Positions 25,780 through 33,500 of a stretch of 35,302 bases of DNA are shown here, one piece after another (within the stretch, counting starts at the first letter, position 1; each line of letters starts with the position of its first letter). Both the position numbers and the translations under genes were made by a program. This stretch comes from Oscillospiraceae bacterium (GTDB taxonomy: Bacteria; Bacillota; Clostridia; Christensenellales; Aristaeellaceae), in the NCBI GenBank assembly GCA_031270865.1, contig JAISWI010000084.1:1-35302 (forward strand). The letters are read 5' to 3'. The notes under the pieces are model-generated. The model was not told where the DNA came from. It was given only the letters and a program-made list of their open reading frames with translations, and ran no database searches.

Positions 25780-26877
25780 TCACAATTTTACCATACCAGA
25801 GGTCAACGCGCCGTCGCCGCGCCGTCTATCGGGCGACGCCGCCGCCAGCGACGCCGCGGCCTCCGCGCGTATATCCAGCTGAAACACCGGATCGCGCCTG
25901 AACGGTCCCGCCCTATATACTATGGGGATACGCGCGTTGTCGCTAATCAACCGCAGCAGCGGCCTCGCGGTCTCGCGGAAGCCCAGCAGCCGAGCGTATC
26001 CCGGCGTGGGGCGCTCCGCCGCCAGCGGCTTGGTCAACCCAATCGCCGCCTGCGCCAGTATCCGCGACAGCCGCGCGTATGTGTACCGCTTGCACTTCAC
26101 TCGCGCGATCAGTTCCTCACGGGTTGACACAACGCTGGCGGCCGCGAGTATCCGGTTTTCCAGGCCCTCGCCGACATCAACTATATCGGCCAGCGTCCCT
26201 GCGGTCATCATCCTTAATATACCTATTATATAGGAATCCAGGTTCGCGGCGCGCCGCAACGCGCCGGGATCGGCGATGATCGCTTCGCTTACGTCGCGCG
26301 GCACGTATGGCTCAATCGCGCGGACATCGGGCAGCATGGATCGCAGCTTACTCGCGGACATGACCGCCTCTGTGACGCGCGGTATCGCTACGGGCTCCAT
26401 CGCGCTGTCCAGCCCGGCCAACGCGCGGCGGTACTCCACGCCCAGGATCAGGTTGGGCATGTTGGGCAGACCACGCGCCCGCGCGAACGTCTCGCCCCGC
26501 GCCAAGCCGTCGCGCAGCGATTCCACAGCCGCCGGATCGGATTCATCCAACGCGCATGCCTCGTCAAGCAGACCTGTATCCTCGCACCCGAACGACAGCC
26601 ACCCGCATACGTTAAGCGCGTCCAACAGCGCGACGCTCCCACGCGCGAACGCCCGCGCGTCCCTCACCGCGAACAGCGCGGGAAGCTCGAACACCACGTC
26701 CGCGCCGTTCACCAGCGCCATCCGCGCCCGGGTACGCGCGTCCAGCACCGCCGGAATCCCACGCTGGGTGAACGCCCCGCTCATCACGCACACCAGGTAA
26801 GCGCAGCCCGTCAGCTCGCGGGTTCGCCCGAGCTGGTACGCGTGGCCGTTGTGGAATGGGTTGTACTCGCAAACCAC
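25780..26877 (-). CDS. tmcAL: tRNA(Met) cytidine acetate ligase (TmcAL), start uncertain
   Basis: TmcAL acetylates C34 of elongator tRNA-Met with ATP and acetate, so decoding of AUG versus AUA is accurate. The HNGH nucleotidyl-transferase motif is in EYNPFHNGH (residues 4-12), with VMSGAFTQRGIPAVLD, VNGADVVFELP, PNLILGVEYRRAL and ASKLRSML further on, all expected for the family. Length (365) is slightly below the usual 390-415. The start is a problem: the GTG at 26877 gives MVCEYN, cutting off the first strand, whose usual sequence resembles xAVGLVVEYN. The in-frame codons upstream read PAAGVV before the motif and reach a TGA, with no ATG, GTG or TTG and no ribosome site. An unusual start codon or a sequencing error is possible. 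Confidence 0.88.
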   Translation of the reverse strand: MVCEYNPFHNGHAYQLGRTRELTGCAYLVCVMSGAFTQRGIPAVLDARTRARMALVNGADVVFELPALFAVRDARAFARGSVALLDALNVCGWLSFGCEDTGLLDEACALDESDPAAVESLRDGLARGETFARARGLPNMPNLILGVEYRRALAGLDSAMEPVAIPRVTEAVMSASKLRSMLPDVRAIEPYVPRDVSEAIIADPGALRRAANLDSYIIGILRMMTAGTLADIVDVGEGLENRILAAASVVSTREELIARVKCKRYTYARLSRILAQAAIGLTKPLAAERPTPGYARLLGFRETARPLLRLISDNARIPIVYRAGPFRRDPVFQLDIRAEAAASLAAASPDRRRGDGALTSGMVKL

Positions 26878-26946
26878 GCCAGCGGCTGGTTGTGACCGAA
26901 CCGTAAACGTTTTGTTACAGCCCTTTCATTTATTGCCCGAATAGTG

Positions 26947-27004
26947 TATAATATGAAGGATGAGCCCGACGGATAGAATGTACCACGGATAAGGAGGATT
27001 GTCC
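26947..27004 (+). promoter_or_regulatory. pta promoter -10 and ribosome site
   Basis: TATAAT at 26947-26952 is an exact consensus -10; no good -35 lies 17 bases upstream (TTTCAT at 26924), so an activator or an extended element may be needed. AAGGAGG at 26991-26997 lies seven bases before the pta ATG at 27005. The minus strand of the same AT-rich stretch could also drive tmcAL. Confidence 0.6.
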
Positions 27005-28003
27005 ATGCCGATATTGGATTCCATTCGCGCGAAGGCGCGCGCCGCCCTCAAACACATCGTGCTGGCCGAGGGCGACGAGCCGCGCACCGTCCAGGCCGCT
27101 GCCCTGATCACCCGCGACGGGCTGGCTAAGGTCACGCTAATTGGGGATCCCTCGAAAATCAAGGCCGAGGCCGCCAAACACGGCTCCGATATAAGCGCGT
27201 GCGCCATTGTCGATCCGGAAACCTCCGAGCTGACGGCGGGTTACGCCGACGCGCTGTATGAGCTGCGCAAGGCTAAGGGTATGACTCCCGAACAGGCCGC
27301 GAGGCTGGCCAGGGATCCCCTATATTACGGTACGCTGATGATCAAGCTGGGCCATGCCGACGGCATGGTGACAGGCGCGGTCCACTCCACGGGCGATGTG
27401 CTGCGGCCCGCGCTGCAGGTCATCAAGACAAAGCCGGGGATATCGGTGGTATCCTCCTGTTTCCTTATGGAGATACCGGACAATCCCTACGCCCCGGACG
27501 GGCTGATGGTGTTCGGCGACTGCGCGGTGATACCAGACCCGAACGCGGACGAGTTGGCCGCCATTGCTATAGCCAGCGCTCAGACAGCCAGGACACTGGG
27601 CGGGCTGGATCCCAGGGTCGCCATGCTCTCCTTTTCCACAAAGGGCAGCGCGAAGCATGACCGCGTGACCAAGGTCCAGGAAGCGACGGCTAAGGCGAAG
27701 GCCCTCGCCCCCGACCTGAAGATCGACGGTGAGCTCCAGGCCGACGCCGCGCTGGTCGAGTCCGTGGGGCAATTGAAATCCCCCGGCTCCCCCGTGGCGG
27801 GCCGCGCGAACGTGCTGGTCTTCCCCGACCTGGGCGCGGGCAACATCGGTTACAAGCTGGTCCAGCGGCTGGGCGGCGCGGAGGCTTACGGCCCGATCAT
27901 ACAGGGATTGGCCAAGCCGGTCAACGACCTCTCGCGCGGGTGCAGCGTCAGCGACATAGTCGCGATGACCGCCATCACCGCGGCGCTGGCGGTTGCTGAG
28001 TGA
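27005..28003 (+). CDS. pta: Phosphate acetyltransferase
   Basis: Pta (332 residues) turns acetyl-CoA and phosphate into acetyl-phosphate and CoA in the cytoplasm. The conserved C-terminal signature [19 protein letters not shown] (about residues 200-220) is followed by [16 protein letters not shown] and [42 protein letters not shown], which make the assignment firm. No regulatory N-terminal domain is present, so this is the short form common in Firmicutes. Start ATG 27005 was chosen over the TTG at 26999 because of AAGGAGG seven bases upstream. ackA starts ten bases later, completing the acetate and ATP-forming pathway. Confidence 0.97.
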   Translation: MPILDSIRAKARAALKHIVLAEGDEPRTVQAAALITRDGLAKVTLIGDPSKIKAEAAKHGSDISACAIVDPETSELTAGYADALYELRKAKGMTPEQAARLARDPLYYGTLMIKLGHADGMVTGAVHSTGDVLRPALQVIKTKPGISVVSSCFLMEIPDNPYAPDGLMVFGDCAVIPDPNADELAAIAIASAQTARTLGGLDPRVAMLSFSTKGSAKHDRVTKVQEATAKAKALAPDLKIDGELQADAALVESVGQLKSPGSPVAGRANVLVFPDLGAGNIGYKLVQRLGGAEAYGPIIQGLAKPVNDLSRGCSVSDIVAMTAITAALAVAE

Positions 28004-28012
28004 GGTGTTGAC

Positions 28013-29251
28013 ATGAATATATTGGTTATTAACGCTGGATCATCCTCGCTCAAATACCAGCTGATCGACATGTCCACCGAGTCGATACTGGCCAAGGGAC
28101 TGTGCGAGCGCGTGGGCATAGAGGGCTCCAACATCGAGCAGAAGGTCAACGGCAAGGTCTACCAGAAGACCCTGCCGCTGAAGAACCACGTCGAGGCGTT
28201 CGCCGCGCTGGTTGCCGCGCTGACCGATCCGGAGTATGGCGCGGTCCGCGACCTCTCGTCGATCGGCGCGGTCGGGCACCGCGTCGTCCACGGCGCGGAG
28301 GCGTTCACAAGCTCTGTGGTGATAGACGGCGCGGTCATGAAGGCGCTGCGCGACAACATCCCGCTGGCGCCGCTGCACAACCCGGCGAACATCATGGGCA
28401 TCGAGGCGTGTCAGGCGGTCATGCCCGGCGCGCCGATGGTCGCGGTGTTTGACACAGCGTTCCACCAGACGATGCCGCGCCGCGCGTACCTGTACGGATT
28501 GCCCTACGAATACTACGAAAAATATAAGATTCGCCGATACGGTTTCCACGGCACGAGCCATCGCTATGTGACCGCCCGCGCCGCCCAGCTGATGGGCATA
28601 CCGTTGGAGCGGCTCAAGCTGATATCATGCCATATGGGTAACGGCTCGTCGTTCGCGGCGGTGGACGGCGGCAAGTCGATTGATACCACGATGGGCCTAA
28701 CCCCGCTGGAGGGGTTGATCATGGGCACGCGCAGCGGCGACGTCGACCCGGCTGTCATAGAGATGCTGACCACGTCGGCGGGGCTTAGCCTGAAAGACGC
28801 GATAAACGTGCTGAACAAGAAATCCGGGCTGCTGGGACTGTCGGGCGGGCTGTCCAGCGACTGGCGCGACGTCAGGGCCGGGGCGCAGGCCGGCGACGAC
28901 GCGGCGTCGCGGGCGGCCGAGGTGCTGGCGTACCGCGCGAAGAAGTACATCGGCGCGTATATCGCCGCGATGAACGGCTGCGACGCGATACTGTTCACCG
29001 CCGGAATCGGCGAGAACGACAGCTACGCCCGCGAGTTGATCCTGCGCGGCATGGATTACCTGGGCATCCAGCTGGACCCCGAGCGCAACAAGACGCGCGG
29101 CGAGGCGCTCATCAGCGCGGACGGCAGCCGCGTGAAGGTGTACGTCGTGCCCACGAACGAGGAGATGGCCATCGCCCGTGACACGCTGGCGCTGACGGGA
29201 ACCATTGAGGCCCGGTTTAACTCGCCCGCTGTCGAAAGGAGCCTTGCGTGA
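28013..29251 (+). CDS. ackA: Acetate kinase
   Basis: AckA (412 residues) transfers phosphate from acetyl-phosphate to ADP, giving acetate and ATP by substrate-level phosphorylation. ASKHA-fold motifs are intact: NAGSSSLKYQLID (residues 6-18), GHRVVHG near 87, FDTAFHQTMP near 145, HGTSHRYVT near 180, HMGNGSS near 205 and DTTMGLTPLEGLIMGTRSGDVDP near 220, which includes the catalytic acidic and arginine residues. GAGGTG lies about six bases upstream of the ATG. It is directly downstream of pta and overlaps the next gene by four bases, so the three probably form one operon. Confidence 0.98.
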   Translation: MNILVINAGSSSLKYQLIDMSTESILAKGLCERVGIEGSNIEQKVNGKVYQKTLPLKNHVEAFAALVAALTDPEYGAVRDLSSIGAVGHRVVHGAEAFTSSVVIDGAVMKALRDNIPLAPLHNPANIMGIEACQAVMPGAPMVAVFDTAFHQTMPRRAYLYGLPYEYYEKYKIRRYGFHGTSHRYVTARAAQLMGIPLERLKLISCHMGNGSSFAAVDGGKSIDTTMGLTPLEGLIMGTRSGDVDPAVIEMLTTSAGLSLKDAINVLNKKSGLLGLSGGLSSDWRDVRAGAQAGDDAASRAAEVLAYRAKKYIGAYIAAMNGCDAILFTAGIGENDSYARELILRGMDYLGIQLDPERNKTRGEALISADGSRVKVYVVPTNEEMAIARDTLALTGTIEARFNSPAVERSLA

Positions 29252-30678
29252 ACGATCAGACCAATAACAATGACCGGATAGGGACCAAGCACGGCGTGTC
29301 GAGGATGCAAAACTGGATCATCGGCGGCGCGTTGATGGTGCTGGCGGTGGCCGTCGGCGTGGTTTTGGTATGGCGTGGGGTCGTGTCGTTTGGCAACATG
29401 GGCAGCGCGGATGATCCCGTCGTCATCGAGATGAAGCCGGAAAATGCGCTGCGCTCCGACGCGAGCGATTATTACGCTTCGCTGCTCTCCGAGTATGAGA
29501 GCGGGGGCTACGACATCACCGACCCGGCGACGCTCACCGAGATCAAGACCGAGACGCTGACCATACTGGCGCAGCGGCGTATCGCTGACCTGAAGATAGC
29601 GGAGCAGAAGCTGGATACGCTGGCCGACGCGGACAGGCTCAAGGCGCAGCAGGACGCGCAGGCGGAGTTCGACGGCGCGGTGGAGATGTACGCGCCGTTC
29701 TTCCAGAACGAGGAAGGGACGCTGACCGAGGACGAGCTTCGCGCAGAGGTCCTGAAATATTTCGAGGAACAGCAGATCACGCTGGAGACCGTGACGCAGT
29801 ATTACCTCTCCGAGATCCCCACCCAACGGCTGTTGGAGAATATTTATAAAAATATTACAGTTACTGATGAGGAGGTAGAAGCCGCGTTCCAACTCCGCGT
29901 CGATGAGCAGAAGCTGCTCTACGAGAACGATATCAACAACTATGAGGTCGAGCGGGAGTACTACGGCACGGAGATGGTGTACACTCCGCCGGGCTACCGG
30001 GGCGTGAGACACATACTGCTAGCGCCGACCGGGGAACTTCAGTCGAGGTTGGACACGCTGGACAGCGAGCTTTATACGCTCAGGGGCGAACTGATAGAGA
30101 TCCAGCAATATACGGACAGCGCCCCATCGACGAACTCGAACACCACGCATGTGGACGATGTCGCCACGCCCCCGCCCGGGTATGACCAGGCGGCGCTGGA
30201 GGCCAAGTCAGCCGAGATCACCGCCAAGACCGCCGAACTGGAGGAAGCCCGCAAGGAGATACTGCCATCCCTTGAGCCTGTCATCAAGGAGATTCAGGAG
30301 AAACTCGCGGCCGGGGAGACGTTCGCCTCGCTGATCGAGGAGTACGGCTCCGATCCCGGCATGACCGAGGAACCCGCCAGGACGGAGGGCTACCCGGTCC
30401 ACGCGCAGTCGATACTCTACGACGACGCGTTCCAGCAGGGAGCCGCCGCGCTGGGGAAGGTCGGCGATGTCAGCGAGCCCATCCTCTCGTCGTTCGGGGT
30501 GCACATCATCGAGTATACCAGCGACATCCCCGAGGGCGCGGCCGAGATGACCGAGGCGCTGAAGGAAACGTTCCGGGACGAGGCGCTCATAGAGAAGCAG
30601 AACGCCGCCATCGACGCGCAGTTCGATTTGTGGATGAAGGAATATGAGGTCGTACTGCATCCGGATCGGTTGGAGTGA
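29248..30678 (+). CDS. Membrane-anchored parvulin-type foldase (PrsA/PpiC-like) with coiled-coil insert
   Basis: This 476-residue protein has one N-terminal helix (WIIGGALMVLAVAVGVVLVW, residues about 28-47) and an extracytoplasmic part. Residues 70-245 resemble the SurA/PrsA N-terminal helical chaperone domain. The parvulin domain starts with YRGVRHILLAP at about 250 and resumes at AGETFASLIEEYGSDPGM (about 355), ending with GDVSEPILSSFGVHIIEYT. The intervening 95 residues (ELQSRLDTLDSELYTLRGELIEI...) form a charged coiled coil inserted into the domain. The family folds secreted proteins. Its GTG overlaps the ackA stop (GTGA), so it is co-translated with an otherwise unrelated pathway. Confidence 0.88.
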   Translation: MNDQTNNNDRIGTKHGVSRMQNWIIGGALMVLAVAVGVVLVWRGVVSFGNMGSADDPVVIEMKPENALRSDASDYYASLLSEYESGGYDITDPATLTEIKTETLTILAQRRIADLKIAEQKLDTLADADRLKAQQDAQAEFDGAVEMYAPFFQNEEGTLTEDELRAEVLKYFEEQQITLETVTQYYLSEIPTQRLLENIYKNITVTDEEVEAAFQLRVDEQKLLYENDINNYEVEREYYGTEMVYTPPGYRGVRHILLAPTGELQSRLDTLDSELYTLRGELIEIQQYTDSAPSTNSNTTHVDDVATPPPGYDQAALEAKSAEITAKTAELEEARKEILPSLEPVIKEIQEKLAAGETFASLIEEYGSDPGMTEEPARTEGYPVHAQSILYDDAFQQGAAALGKVGDVSEPILSSFGVHIIEYTSDIPEGAAEMTEALKETFRDEALIEKQNAAIDAQFDLWMKEYEVVLHPDRLE

Positions 30679-30689
30679 GGTTAATGTTG

Positions 30690-30714
30690 GGTCGGCGGGA
30701 GAATCCCGCCGACC
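30690..30714. terminator. GC-rich hairpin between convergent genes
   Basis: GGTCGGCGGGA pairs perfectly (11 bp) with TCCCGCCGACC around a three-base GAA loop, 12 bases past the stop of the foldase gene. There is no U run on either strand, so it may block exonuclease or slow transcription rather than act as a full intrinsic terminator. Confidence 0.6.
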
Positions 30715-30771
30715 TCGCGGCGATAGTATAGCTCAACATATGTTACCGTTTATCCGACAATATACGCGCCG

Positions 30772-31068
30772 TTACCGTAGCGGTAGGTTCGCTTTGTCAC
30801 GAAAGCTGCCGGTGAGTATCATGACAATGTCAATTAACCAGCCGAGGAAGAAGCCGCCGCCGGAGAATAGGTATAGCAAGCCGGTGCCTACCTTCCCAAC
30901 GTAGAAGCGGTGAGCGCCAAACGCGCCCAGGAAAAAGCAAAGCGCAAAAGCAACCCAACGGTTGCAAGGCGAGACGCTGGCTGTCCCGGCGCCGTTTACT
31001 TGGGTATTAGCGTTATTGACGACGATATTGATATTCCGACCATCGTCCGTCTTGTATTGTTGGCTCAT
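30772..31068 (-). CDS. TM2-domain membrane protein
   Basis: This 98-residue protein carries the TM2 pattern: two helices joined by a short loop, with CNRWVAFALCFFLGAFGAHRFYVGK... and GLLYLFSGGGFFLGWLIDIVMILTGSF. The conserved GxFGxHRFYxG and GxxxxxWxxD residues are present. An N-terminal Asn-rich tail of about 35 residues precedes them. The ATG at 31068 has AGGAGG upstream. The biological role of TM2 proteins is poorly known. It lies at the left edge of the AT-rich non-coding block. Confidence 0.88.
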   Translation of the reverse strand: MSQQYKTDDGRNINIVVNNANTQVNGAGTASVSPCNRWVAFALCFFLGAFGAHRFYVGKVGTGLLYLFSGGGFFLGWLIDIVMILTGSFRDKANLPLR

Positions 31069-31119
31069 GTGGGTAAAACCTCCTGCTTTTAATGGGATGT
31101 CGGGATTTTCATCCGAGCT

Positions 31120-31162
31120 ATTATGATGGTTTTGGCAATCGCTACGAATACCGCATCATAAT
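31120..31162. repeat. Inverted repeat upstream of the TM2 gene
   Basis: ATTATGATG (31120-31128) and CATCATAAT (31154-31162) are perfectly complementary around a 25-base loop, 52-94 bases upstream of the TM2 start. In the TM2 leader RNA this would be a hairpin; in DNA it could be an operator. Nothing else is recognised in 31069-31257 apart from the first copy of the 17-mer at 31228-31244. Confidence 0.55.
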
Positions 31163-31257
31163 CCCCCACTTTCAATGTAGTGGCGCTGTTTACCATTACA
31201 CGGCCACCGCATAATGTTTCCAGGGTTAAAAACCTATACTTTTTCTATTGGAAGCCC

Positions 31258-31286
31258 TTGACAAAACTGGAAGTATGATGTAAGCT
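31258..31286 (+). promoter_or_regulatory. Promoter-like site in the non-coding block
   Basis: A perfect -35 box TTGACA (31258-31263), 17 bases and TAAGCT (31281-31286). The -10 is poor. It would start a plus-strand RNA near 31293, which no protein-coding frame explains. Confidence 0.4.
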
Positions 31287-31289
31287 AAA

Positions 31290-31508
31290 CATGGAGTTGG
31301 TCATACTGTTGAGTTGTATGATCTGCTTGAAAGCCGAAAGGCGATATTGTTAACTTTGTCGATCGAAAGGTCGATGCTTATACGGTGGTTAGGAGGCCGC
31401 TGGAAATCTTTTGTTAGGCGCTGGATTAACATCCAGTACTTTACAAGGATGGGACTTTCTAACATGGAAGGTCCTGGGTGGTGAAAAACGTATACTTTTT
31501 TCACCACA
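31290..31508 (+). ncRNA. Candidate structured non-coding RNA
   Basis: This AT-richer stretch holds no credible gene on either strand but several local hairpins in order: GGTCATAC with GTATGATC; GCC-GAAA-GGC; TCGATC-GAAA-GGTCGA; CTGGAT-TAAC-ATCCAG; GGACTTTC with GGAAGGTCC; and a final 11-bp stem GTGGTGAAAAA with TTTTTCACCAC (31478-31507). Two GAAA tetraloops are typical of structured RNA. A promoter-like TTGACA lies upstream. I cannot match it to 6S RNA, RNase P, tmRNA, SRP RNA or a riboswitch. It may instead be the leader or a relic of a mobile element. Confidence 0.35.
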
Positions 31509-31553
31509 AACGCCATAACATACCTAACCATATATCAATAGTAGAACCACAAT

Positions 31554-31580
31554 AAAAAAGGGAAGCAGTGACGCTCCCCC
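31554..31580 (-). terminator. Intrinsic terminator of nagB
   Basis: On the minus strand GGGGAGC (31579-31573) pairs with GCTTCCC (31566-31560) around a six-base loop, followed by TTTTTT (31559-31554). It lies 37 bases past the nagB stop codon. Confidence 0.88.
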
Positions 31581-31616
31581 TGAATTTGTTATGTTTACAT
31601 CCCGTTAGTCGCGCTG

Positions 31617-32345
31617 TCACCCAAGCGAGCCCGCCGCCTCGCGGTCCAACACGATCGTGCAGTCGCTGTGGAACTGCAGTATCGACGCGGACAGCGCCGG
31701 GGTCACCGGGCCTAGGAACGCTTCCCTGATGATTTCCGCCTTATCCTTGCCATACGCGGTCAGCAGTATCCGCCTCGCGCGCATGATCGACCCAACACCC
31801 ATGGAAAGCGCGGTGCGCGGCACGTCGTCCGCCGACTCGAAGAACCGCTTGTTCGCCTCGACGGTCCGCGCGTTGAGCGTCTCCACGTGCGTGAACCTGC
31901 TGAACTCCGCGCCCGGCTCGTTGAACGCGATGTGCCCGTCGTGCCCGATCCCCAGCAGCTGCAGGTCGATCCCGCCGGCGTCCGCTATCGCCTGTTCGTA
32001 CGCGCGGCACTCGGCGTCAAGGTCGGCGGCCATGCCGTTGGGGATATGGACCTGCTCCTCGCGCATGTCCATGCCCGTGAACAGGTTATCCCACATGAAG
32101 CGGCAGTAGCTTTGCGGATGGCCGCAGGGCAGACCGACATACTCGTCCAGGTTGAACGTCATAACCTGCGAGAATGAGACCACGCCCTGCCTCTTCAGCT
32201 CGATTAGCTCCGCGTACGTCTTGAGCGGGGATGAGCCCGTCGCGAACCCCAGCGCGCTCGACGGCTTCTGCAGCACCTGCGCCGCGATTATGGCCGCGCA
32301 AGCCCGCGCCTGCGCCTTTTCATCCGGACAAACTATCCAATGCAT
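31617..32345 (-). CDS. nagB: Glucosamine-6-phosphate deaminase
   Basis: NagB (242 residues) converts glucosamine-6-phosphate to fructose-6-phosphate and ammonia, linking amino-sugar use to glycolysis. The signature FNLDEYVGLPCGHPQSYCRFMWDNLF is at about 62-90, and the catalytic LGIGHDGHIAFNEPG at about 130-145, with SMGVGSIMRARRILLTAYGKDKA after it. This length matches the short Firmicutes type without the regulatory tail. An AAAGGACG site precedes the ATG, and a telomere-like repeat of GGTTTN units (plus strand) occupies the leader. No nagA is present in this window. Confidence 0.95.
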   Translation of the reverse strand: MHWIVCPDEKAQARACAAIIAAQVLQKPSSALGFATGSSPLKTYAELIELKRQGVVSFSQVMTFNLDEYVGLPCGHPQSYCRFMWDNLFTGMDMREEQVHIPNGMAADLDAECRAYEQAIADAGGIDLQLLGIGHDGHIAFNEPGAEFSRFTHVETLNARTVEANKRFFESADDVPRTALSMGVGSIMRARRILLTAYGKDKAEIIREAFLGPVTPALSASILQFHSDCTIVLDREAAGSLG

Positions 32346-32359
32346 GGCAATAAACGTCC

Positions 32360-32407
32360 TTTCGGTTTCGGTTTGGGTTTGGTTTGGGTTTGGTTCGGGT
32401 TGGTTTT
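32360..32407. repeat. Telomere-like short repeat upstream of nagB
   Basis: On the plus strand, nine units of GGTTTC, GGTTTG, GGGTTT and GGTT type follow one another. On the minus strand this is the C/A-rich leader of nagB (CCAAAC units), ending at its ribosome site. It could slip in copy number and so change nagB leader length. Confidence 0.75.
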
Positions 32408-32423
32408 GCAGGCGTTACAGCCG

Positions 32424-33230
32424 TTATTCAGGGAAAATCTTTAGAAAGAATAATTGGTCTACCAGTAGAATCACGCCGACAGCAAGCGTGTACCAGCCGA
32501 ACGGACGCAGCGACTTGCGCCGGATCAGGTCCAGCATCCAGCGAATCGCTACGTACCCCGTGACCAGCGCGGCCAGCATCCCGGCGGCCGGGATCGTCCA
32601 GTGGGTGAACTCAATAGCGTCCGGGCCGAGCAAGTCCTTCAGCGAGAACACCAGCGAGCCCACGATGGCTACCGCCGACATCAGGAACGAGAACCGCGCC
32701 GCCTCCTCACGGTTCAGCCCGCTGACCAGCCCGCCAACAATCGTAGAGCCGGAACGCGACACACCCGGAGGTATCGCGAGCGCCTGCATCACGCCCATTG
32801 CTAGCGCGTGTTTAACGCCAACCTCGCCGTCCGCGCGTTTGACACGCAGCCCGGCCAGCGCCTCGCCAGCGAACAGCAGCGCGGTCGTCGCCATGAAGCA
32901 TATCCACATGTACCTGCCCGATGTGAACAGCGCGTTGATCTGATCGTCGAACAGCAGCGCGGCCAGAACAGCCGGGACCGACGCCAGCGCGAGCAGCCTA
33001 AGGCGCGGATCACGCAAGGGATGGCTGATCATCGACAGCAGGTCCGGCCAGAACACGATAAGCACCGCGCCCAGCGTGCCAACGTGCATGAGGATATCCA
33101 GCAGCGGCCCCGCGCTCTTGATCCCCATCAGCGCCTGCCCGATCTGCAGGTGTCCGGATGAGCTGATGGGCAGGAACTCCGCCAGTCCCTGCAGTACGCC
33201 CAGTACCACGGCTTGCCAGTAGGTCAGCAT
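32424..33230 (-). CDS. uppP: Undecaprenyl-diphosphatase
   Basis: UppP/BacA (268 residues) is an inner-membrane enzyme that removes a phosphate from undecaprenyl diphosphate, recycling the lipid carrier of cell-wall synthesis; extra copies give bacitracin resistance. Catalytic motifs are intact: LQGLAEFLPISSSGHLQI near residue 12-29 and IPPGVSRSGSTIVGGLVSG near 150-168. About eight hydrophobic segments span the protein. ATG at 33230 was chosen because the standard N-terminus MLTYWQAVVLGVLQG starts there; the open frame to 33284 has no homology. nagB follows after 78 bases and may be co-transcribed. Confidence 0.96.
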   Translation of the reverse strand: MLTYWQAVVLGVLQGLAEFLPISSSGHLQIGQALMGIKSAGPLLDILMHVGTLGAVLIVFWPDLLSMISHPLRDPRLRLLALASVPAVLAALLFDDQINALFTSGRYMWICFMATTALLFAGEALAGLRVKRADGEVGVKHALAMGVMQALAIPPGVSRSGSTIVGGLVSGLNREEAARFSFLMSAVAIVGSLVFSLKDLLGPDAIEFTHWTIPAAGMLAALVTGYVAIRWMLDLIRRKSLRPFGWYTLAVGVILLVDQLFFLKIFPE

Positions 33231-33367
33231 ATGCGGCCCCCTATCATAATCGCTTGTATGTCCCGCGCGGCGTGAACCGCGCATTCACGATTATACACTA
33301 TATACGGCGCGGAGGGAAGGGCTTCCGGCGAGGTTAATTATCCAGTATATTCCAAAATTAAAAAAAC

Positions 33368-33396
33368 TTGACGAGTTTCGCTTTGAACGGTATAAT
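33368..33396 (+). promoter_or_regulatory. murJ promoter
   Basis: TTGACG (33368-33373), a 17-base spacer and TATAAT (33391-33396): nearly perfect sigma-A promoter. Transcription would start near 33403, leaving a leader of about 100 bases. The leader contains a CCGCCG-GAAA-CGGCGG hairpin (33446-33461). Confidence 0.88.
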
Positions 33397-33500
33397 ATGA
33401 CAAAAGCCCACCATACCACCGACAAAAGCGGATTGCCACGCGGTTCCGCCGGAAACGGCGGGCGGCGAAGCTTATTTATTAAGAAATGGAATGTGGAATA

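Noticed and set aside
31301..31531. 76-codon minus-strand frame in the AT-rich block
   Set aside because: No ribosome site and no domain; its hairpins suggest RNA instead.
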